Shown one piece after another: positions 53,963-64,000 of a stretch of 64,000 bases of DNA. The stretch lies in assembly GCF_009765215.1 (NCBI RefSeq), contig NZ_VLNV01000003.1, forward strand, positions 124,001 through 188,000, in the 5' to 3' direction. Both the position numbers and the translations under genes were made by a program. Source of the stretch: Lysobacter prati. GTDB lineage: Bacteria > Pseudomonadota > Gammaproteobacteria > Xanthomonadales > Xanthomonadaceae. The notes under the pieces were generated by a model. That model did no database searches, was not told the origin of the DNA, and saw nothing but the letters and a program-made list of their open reading frames with translations. Numbering within the stretch: position 1 is the first letter of the stretch; each line of letters begins with the position of its first letter.

Positions 53963-54054
53963 CGTCATCCCGGCGAAAGCCGGGACCCATTTTGCTCTTG
54001 CAGCGCGAGAGCAAGAACAGAAGTACCTGGATCCCGGCATTCGCCGGAGAGATG
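53963..54054. repeat. REP-like inverted pair
   Basis: Two inverted REP-like units, at 53963-53989 (ATCCCGGCGAAAGCCGGGA core) and 54028-54054 (ATCCCGGCATTCGCCGG core), flank a small hairpin (TTGCTCT...AGAGCAA). They belong to the same broad family as the pair in bioH, with more divergence. Confidence 0.7.
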
Positions 54055-54207
54055 TGCGAGACCGCGTCCATGCGACAACGCTGCGCACCGCCAAAAACAT
54101 TGGTTTCACGCGATACCAAAATCGTCTGCCGCTCCGCATAAAACCCTTGTCGTATCAATGCCTTATCGTCTCGCAACGGACGCCAGTGCGCCTCCGTATC
54201 GCGCAAA

Positions 54208-54236
54208 TTGCCGCATCGCACAATTTGTGCTTTATT
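54208..54236 (+). promoter_or_regulatory. Likely gltBD promoter with a spacer palindrome
   Basis: TTGCCG (54208-54213) and TTTATT (54231-54236) have the ideal 17-bp spacing for a sigma-70 promoter. The spacer contains GCACAA-T-TTGTGC (54218-54230), a perfect palindrome placed where a repressor would block RNA polymerase. A related GCGCAAATTG lies at 54201-54210. Confidence 0.45.
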
Positions 54237-54354
54237 CGGCTGAACCAGTGTCAAGGCAGGCCGGACTGCGCGAGCGGACCGTCATGCCCCGTCGCTGCGA
54301 GCCAGGTTTCGTTGTCCAACGATTTCAAGCTGCCACGACAGCGACGGAGTAGCG

Positions 54355-60317
<5,963 letters not shown>

Positions 60318-60324
60318 AGGGGTC

Positions 60325-60469
60325 CCCTCTCCCTGGCCGCGTGCGCGGCCTGTCCCTCTCCCACAAGGGGAGAGGGGGGAGACTGACTGCGCTGACGCGA
60401 GGTTAGCTTTAGTTTTTTACCTCTCCCCTTGTGGGAGGGGTCGACGCGCGGAGCGCGTCGGGAGAGGGG
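60325..60469. repeat. Left REPIN-like repeat pair flanking the DUF559 gene
   Basis: A 52-bp unit (60325-60376, CCCTCTCCC...GGGAGAGGG) is followed by an inverted relative (60419-60469). The 52-bp unit is repeated in direct orientation at 60818-60869 with 49 of 52 identical positions. Between the units is an AT-rich patch (TTTAGTTTTTTAC) that could also stop gltD transcripts. Confidence 0.85.
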
Positions 60470-60482
60470 CAAGGAGCGCCTG

Positions 60483-60836
60483 ATGTCAGATCGATTGCTC
60501 AAGCATGCGAAAAGAATGCGCGTCGAGCAGACCGAAGCCGAGGCGTTCTTGTGGCGTCATCTACGCGCCCGTCGCTTCGACAGCTTCAAGTTCAAGCGCC
60601 AGCAGCCATTGGGCCGCTTCATCGTCGACTTCGTCTGCTTCGCGCAGAAGCTGATCATCGAAGTCGATGGCAGTCAGCATCTCGCTGACATGGAGTACGA
60701 CCAGTCGCGGTCGGTCTGGCTGGAGTCGCAGGGATTCCGCGTGCTGCGGTTCTGGAATGACGAGGTGTTGGGTGGCACCGAGCTGGTGCTTGAGGTCATC
60801 TGGGCCGAGTTGCACGGCCCTCTCCCTGGCCGCTAG
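60483..60836 (+). CDS. DUF559 (Vsr/endonuclease-like) protein enclosed by repeats
   Basis: This 117-residue protein of the DUF559 family has a PD-(D/E)XK-like fold related to very-short-patch repair endonucleases. Likely active-site stretches are KFKRQQPLGRFIVDFVC (Asp) and KLIIEVDGSQH (Glu-x-Asp). FRVLRFWNDEVL near the end is strongly conserved in the family. The start is ATG 60483; the frame runs upstream into the repeat. The last six residues (GPLPGR) and the stop codon are encoded within the right-hand 52-bp repeat. No mismatch-repair or methylase partner lies nearby. Function is unknown. Confidence 0.88.
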   Translation: MSDRLLKHAKRMRVEQTEAEAFLWRHLRARRFDSFKFKRQQPLGRFIVDFVCFAQKLIIEVDGSQHLADMEYDQSRSVWLESQGFRVLRFWNDEVLGGTELVLEVIWAELHGPLPGR

Positions 60837-60936
60837 CGCGGCCGGTCCCTCTCCCACAAGGGGAGAGGGTAGTGCGCATCAACCCTCTCCCCTTGCGGGA
60901 GAGGGAAAGCCGCCCTAGGCGGCGAGGGAGAGGGGA
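60818..60936. repeat. Right REPIN-like repeat pair flanking the DUF559 gene
   Basis: A 52-bp unit (60818-60869) identical at 49 of 52 positions to the left unit is followed by an inverted relative (about 60882-60936, CCCTCTCCCC...GGGAGAGGGG). The order direct-then-inverted is the same as on the left. The stop codon of the DUF559 gene lies in the first unit. Confidence 0.85.
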
Positions 60937-60943
60937 CGGCGCG

Positions 60944-61534
60944 TCAGCGCCCCGGCCCCACATCAATAAACTGCAGGAACTCCGCGCGCGTCCGCGCATC
61001 CTCGCGAAAGCTGCCGAGCATCTTCGACGTGATCATGCTGACGCCACGCTTATGCACCCCGCGCGTGGTCATGCACTCATGCGCGCCTTCAATCACCACA
61101 CCCACGCCGCGCGGCTGCAACACATCCTGGATCACCTGCGCGATCTGCGCGGTCATCTTCTCCTGCACCTGCAACCGCCGCGCATAGGTCTCGACCACGC
61201 GCGCGAGCTTGCTGATGCCCACGACCTTGCCGTCCGGCAGATAGCCCACGTGCGCCTTGCCGATGATCGGCGCCATGTGGTGCTCACAGTGGCTCTCGAA
61301 CTCGATGTCGCGCAGCACGATCATCTCGTCGTAGCCCTCGACTTCCTCGAAGGTGCGCTTGAGGTAGTCGGCCGGGTCCTCGGCGTAGCCGCTGAACCAG
61401 TCCGTGTACGCCTTGGCCACGCGCTTGGGGGTGTCGAGCAGGCCTTCGCGGCTCGGGTCGTCGCCGGCCCAGCGCAGCAGGGTGCGCACGGCCGCTTCGG
61501 CCTGTTCACGGGACGGCTTGTCGTTGTCGGCCAT
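60944..61534 (-). CDS. folE: GTP cyclohydrolase I
   Basis: This 196-residue zinc enzyme opens the GTP ring to give dihydroneopterin triphosphate, the first step of folate (and tetrahydrobiopterin) synthesis. Zinc ligands are in [11 protein letters not shown] (about residues 81-90) and [10 protein letters not shown] (Cys about 154). [20 protein letters not shown] is a strong family stretch. The ATG at 61534 was chosen; the upstream part of the frame is not family-like. It converges on the DUF559 repeat block and is preceded by a terminator for the efflux operon. Confidence 0.96.
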   Translation of the reverse strand: MADNDKPSREQAEAAVRTLLRWAGDDPSREGLLDTPKRVAKAYTDWFSGYAEDPADYLKRTFEEVEGYDEMIVLRDIEFESHCEHHMAPIIGKAHVGYLPDGKVVGISKLARVVETYARRLQVQEKMTAQIAQVIQDVLQPRGVGVVIEGAHECMTTRGVHKRGVSMITSKMLGSFREDARTRAEFLQFIDVGPGR

Positions 61535-61586
61535 GGCGCTGCTCCTGTGGGGGACGCAAATGCTACTCCACCGGGGTGGAGAGGAT

Positions 61587-61625
61587 AAAAAAACGCCGCA
61601 GGGACGGGATGAGACCCCTGCGGCG
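61587..61625 (-). terminator. Intrinsic terminator after the RND-OMF efflux operon
   Basis: On the minus strand, a perfect 10-bp stem (CGCCGCAGGG and CCCTGCGGCG arms) is followed by seven T. It lies about 125 bp after the stop codon of the outer-membrane gene and before folE. The gap between them has no gene. Confidence 0.8.
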
Positions 61626-61749
61626 AGCAAAAGGCTGCGAGGAGCCTGCGGAATGTCGGTGGTCCGCGCCGATCAGCCGATGACGTCACGCTCGAGGGAG
61701 GGGAAAGCGTGCCGCCACCGGCTGCCGGGTTGGATTGGGGGAGCGGTGG

Positions 61750-63264
61750 TCAGCGCTTGGCGACGTCCTCGCGCAGCGGCACGCGGGTCGGCCAGCCACC
61801 GGCCAGCGCCTTGTACAGCGCGACCGCGCCGGAGACGCTGCGGGTACGGCCGTCGGCGAACGCTTCCTGGGCGACCAGCTGGGTGCGCTCCGCATCCAGC
61901 ACTTCGAACAGGTCGGCAGCGCCGGCTTCGTAGCGGATGCGCGCCAGTCGCGCCGCGGTGGCGCTGTCGATCGCGGCCTGCTCCAGGTGCTGGTCCTCGA
62001 CACGGGCACGCGAGTAGCGCACCAGCGCGTTCTCGGTGTCCTCCAGCGCCAGCAGCACGGCCTGCTCGTAACGGGCGAGATCGCCGGCGGCGTCGGCATC
62101 GGCCGCGGCAATGCGCGCACGCACCCGGCCGATGTCGAGGAACGACCAGTCGATGCCCAGGCCGATCAGTCGGGTCTCGCTGTCGCGCTCGAGCAGTGCG
62201 CCGCTGTCGATCGCCTGGCTGCCGATCAGTCCGAACAGCGTGAAGCGCGGGAACAGGTCGGCCGTGGCCACGCCGATCTTTGCCGTGGTGGCATGCAGGC
62301 GATGTTCGGCGGCAATCACGTCGGGGCGGTTGCGAAGCAGGTCGCCCGGCGTTCCCGGGTCGAGCCTGGCAGGCAGCGTTGGCAACGCTTGCTGCGGTGT
62401 CAGGTCGCCGATCAGCGCTTCAGGGGTCTTGCCGGTCAGTACCGCGAGCCGGTGCATGCTTACCGCCACCTGCGCTTCCAGGTTTGGCACGCGCGACAGC
62501 GTCGCTTCCAGCTGCGCACGAGCACGCGAGGTGTCGAACTCGGTACCGCGGCCGGCATCGAAGCGCGCCTGCACCAGGCGCAGGGTTTCGCGCTGGTTCT
62601 CCGAGTTGTCGCGGGCGACACGCAGGCGTTCCTGCAGACCGCGCAGTTCGACGTAGGTGCGCGCTACTTCACCGACGATCGCAACCTGCAATGCGTCCAG
62701 GTCGGAAGCGGCGGCCCACACCTCGGCACGCTGCGACTCGACATTGCGGCGAACGCGACCGAACAGGTCGAGTTCCCAGCTGGCGTCGGCCTGCACGTTG
62801 TAGCTCTCGCCGTCGCGATCGTTGCGGCCGACACCCGGTGCCTGGTCCGCGCTCGAACGCGAATCGGTGCCGGTCGCACTGGCGGTCACGGCCGGGAAGC
62901 GGTCGAGCCTGGCGTTGCGCAGCAGCGCGTTGGAACGGTCATAGCTGGCCAGGGCGATGCGCAGGTCGTGGTTGGCGGTCAGCGACTCCTCGACCAGCCG
63001 CGTCAGCAGCGGGTCGTTGAAGCTGGTCCAGAACTCGGCGTTGGCCTGCGGACTGGCTTCCTGGGCGACGGCGGCAGTGCTGTCGCCAGGCGCGGCAGTG
63101 CCGGCGGCCGATGCGCCCTCGTCGCGGGCGAAGTTCGCCGGCGTCGGCACGTCCGGTCGCACGTAGTCGGGACCGACCGCGCAGGCGGCGAGCGCCAGCG
63201 CCAGCAGCGAAGGGACGAAGACCTTGGCCACTGCGGCCGCGGACATGGCTTGCGGTAGTTGCAT
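61750..63264 (-). CDS. Efflux transporter outer-membrane lipoprotein (NodT/OprM family)
   Basis: This 504-residue TolC-like channel belongs to the adjacent RND pump. AAAGGA lies at the right distance before the ATG at 63264; a longer start at 63306 would overlap the RND stop codon. The lipoprotein signal is FVPSLLALALAAC (lipidated C28), then AVGPDYVRP. The two OEP repeats carry SWELDLFGRVRRNVES and GDLLRNRPDVIAAEHRL. It is paralogous to the channel at 12118-13617, which serves an MFS pump instead. Confidence 0.92.
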   Translation of the reverse strand: MQLPQAMSAAAVAKVFVPSLLALALAACAVGPDYVRPDVPTPANFARDEGASAAGTAAPGDSTAAVAQEASPQANAEFWTSFNDPLLTRLVEESLTANHDLRIALASYDRSNALLRNARLDRFPAVTASATGTDSRSSADQAPGVGRNDRDGESYNVQADASWELDLFGRVRRNVESQRAEVWAAASDLDALQVAIVGEVARTYVELRGLQERLRVARDNSENQRETLRLVQARFDAGRGTEFDTSRARAQLEATLSRVPNLEAQVAVSMHRLAVLTGKTPEALIGDLTPQQALPTLPARLDPGTPGDLLRNRPDVIAAEHRLHATTAKIGVATADLFPRFTLFGLIGSQAIDSGALLERDSETRLIGLGIDWSFLDIGRVRARIAAADADAAGDLARYEQAVLLALEDTENALVRYSRARVEDQHLEQAAIDSATAARLARIRYEAGAADLFEVLDAERTQLVAQEAFADGRTRSVSGAVALYKALAGGWPTRVPLREDVAKR

Positions 63265-63298
63265 GGCGGAATCCTTTTTAAGCGGAGCGTTCGACGGC

Positions 63299-64000
63299 TT
63301 ATGCATGCGCCTTCCCCATCGAGCTCTGCTCGCTGACCCACTTCGGCGTCTTGTTCACCATCTTGCGCAGGGCGACATAGAACACCGGCGTCAGGAACAG
63401 GCCGAACAGGGTCACGCCGAGCATGCCGGCGAACACGGTGATGCCGGTGGCCGAGCGGACCTCGGCGCCAGCGCCGTGCGAGAGCACCAGCGGAACGGTG
63501 CCGGCGATGAACGCGATCGAGGTCATCACGATCGGGCGCAGACGCAGGCGGCAGGCTTCCAGTGCGGCTTCGACGATGGTCTTGCCCTGCATTTCCAGCT
63601 CACGGGCGAACTCGACGATCAGGATCGCGTTCTTGCACGCCAGGCCCATCAGCACGACCAGGCCGACCTGCACGAACACGTTGTTGTCGCCACCGGTGAG
63701 CCACACGCCGGCCAGGGCCGAGAGCATGCACATCGGCACGATCAGGATCACCGCCAGCGGCAGCGTCCAGCTTTCGTACAGCGCCGCCAGCACCAGGAAG
63801 GCGAGCAGGATCGCGAGCGGGAACACCACCAGCGCGGCATTGCCCTGCGTGGCCTGCTGGAAGCTCAGGTCGGTCCACTCCAGGCTCATGCCGTTGGGCA
63901 GCACCTTGGCGGCGATTTCCTCAAGCTGGCCCATGGCCTGCGCCGACGACAGCATGCGCGGGTCGGCTTCGCCGGCCAGGTCGGCCGCCGGGTAACCGTT
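63299..64000 (-). CDS. RND multidrug efflux permease, C-terminal part (5' end outside window)
   Basis: The C-terminal 233 residues of an HAE1-type (AcrB/MexB) inner-membrane pump are present. Visible marks include LEWTDLSFQQATQGNAALVVF, LYESWTLPLAVILIVPMC, the TM10 stretch VGLVVLMGLACKNAILIVEFA (the AcrB proton-relay helix region), and RLRPIVMTSIAFIAGTVPL. The frame is open through base 64000, so the rest lies to the right. The NodT-type channel follows after 34 bp, giving an RND-OMF operon. A membrane-fusion gene is expected further right. Confidence 0.93.
   Translation of the reverse strand, partial: NGYPAADLAGEADPRMLSSAQAMGQLEEIAAKVLPNGMSLEWTDLSFQQATQGNAALVVFPLAILLAFLVLAALYESWTLPLAVILIVPMCMLSALAGVWLTGGDNNVFVQVGLVVLMGLACKNAILIVEFARELEMQGKTIVEAALEACRLRLRPIVMTSIAFIAGTVPLVLSHGAGAEVRSATGITVFAGMLGVTLFGLFLTPVFYVALRKMVNKTPKWVSEQSSMGKAHA

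Larger units (their letters stand above)
53892..54354. other. 463-bp gap upstream of gltB: REP pair and promoter
   Basis: The gap contains a REP-like inverted pair (53963-54054) and the likely gltBD promoter with a palindrome (54208-54236). Short frames crossing it show no coding character, and no other gene is visible. Confidence 0.6.

Overview
The window is about 64 kb of high-GC chromosomal DNA from a gammaproteobacterium. It is most likely a member of the Lysobacteraceae/Xanthomonadaceae (Lysobacter-like). The evidence is inference from gene content and style: the bioB-bioF-bioH-bioC cluster, frequent NodT-type outer-membrane lipoproteins, short overlapping reading frames with GTG starts, and REP-like palindromes of the type common in that family. 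No rRNA, CRISPR array, insertion sequence or prophage was seen. Both edges cut a gene: glyQ on the left and an RND efflux pump on the right.

Layout. 1-8.4 kb: glycyl-tRNA synthetase (glyQ, glyS) and the outer-membrane translocation module tamA-tamB. 8.4-11 kb: an acetyltransferase, a YgjP-type metalloprotease, a DUF2058 protein and a bacterial alternative oxidase. 11.2-18.2 kb: a TetR regulator divergent from an OMF-EmrB-EmrA efflux operon, with a long inverted-repeat operator between them; the operon is followed by two odd TetR-derived genes, one fused to a cysteine-peptidase-like domain. 18-22.5 kb: a methyltransferase, a GFA protein, a BNR-type lipoprotein, a frameshifted two-domain SnoaL gene and its divergent AraC regulator. 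22.5-28.6 kb: mnmG, a structured non-coding stretch, a Gly/Tyr-rich lipoprotein, a DMT transporter, a serine/threonine dehydratase and a SnoaL protein. 28.7-37.3 kb: an ArnT-like glycosyltransferase, the biotin operon on the minus strand and divergent comF. 37.4-42.5 kb: an Hsp70-like protein, two HdeD genes around a secreted RidA protein, ubiA, tRNA-Arg(CCG) and a membrane-anchored cytochrome c. 42.6-53.9 kb: a secreted nuclease, a hydrolase, zapE, a permease, a HAD phosphatase, an M61 peptidase, a DUF938 methyltransferase, an I78 inhibitor, an RNase Sa-like RNase with barstar, and a TetA-type transporter. 54.3-64 kb: gltBD, a DUF559 gene enclosed in repeats, folE, and the end of an RND-OMF efflux operon.

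How genes work together. glyQ and glyS make one enzyme. tamA and tamB make one envelope machine. bioC and bioH start pimeloyl synthesis, while bioF and bioB complete two later steps of biotin synthesis. gltB and gltD form NADPH glutamate synthase. The TetR regulator probably controls the tripartite efflux pump next to it.

The most unusual signals are: (1) a 116-bp palindromic element present twice, in which all six differences between copies preserve base pairing; (2) a DUF559 gene bracketed by two REPIN-like repeat pairs, with its stop codon inside one repeat; (3) a TetR ligand-domain protein that has lost its DNA-binding domain and gained a peptidase-like one; (4) a REP pair that extends the reading frame of bioH; and (5) a candidate small RNA with strong back-to-back terminators beside mnmG.
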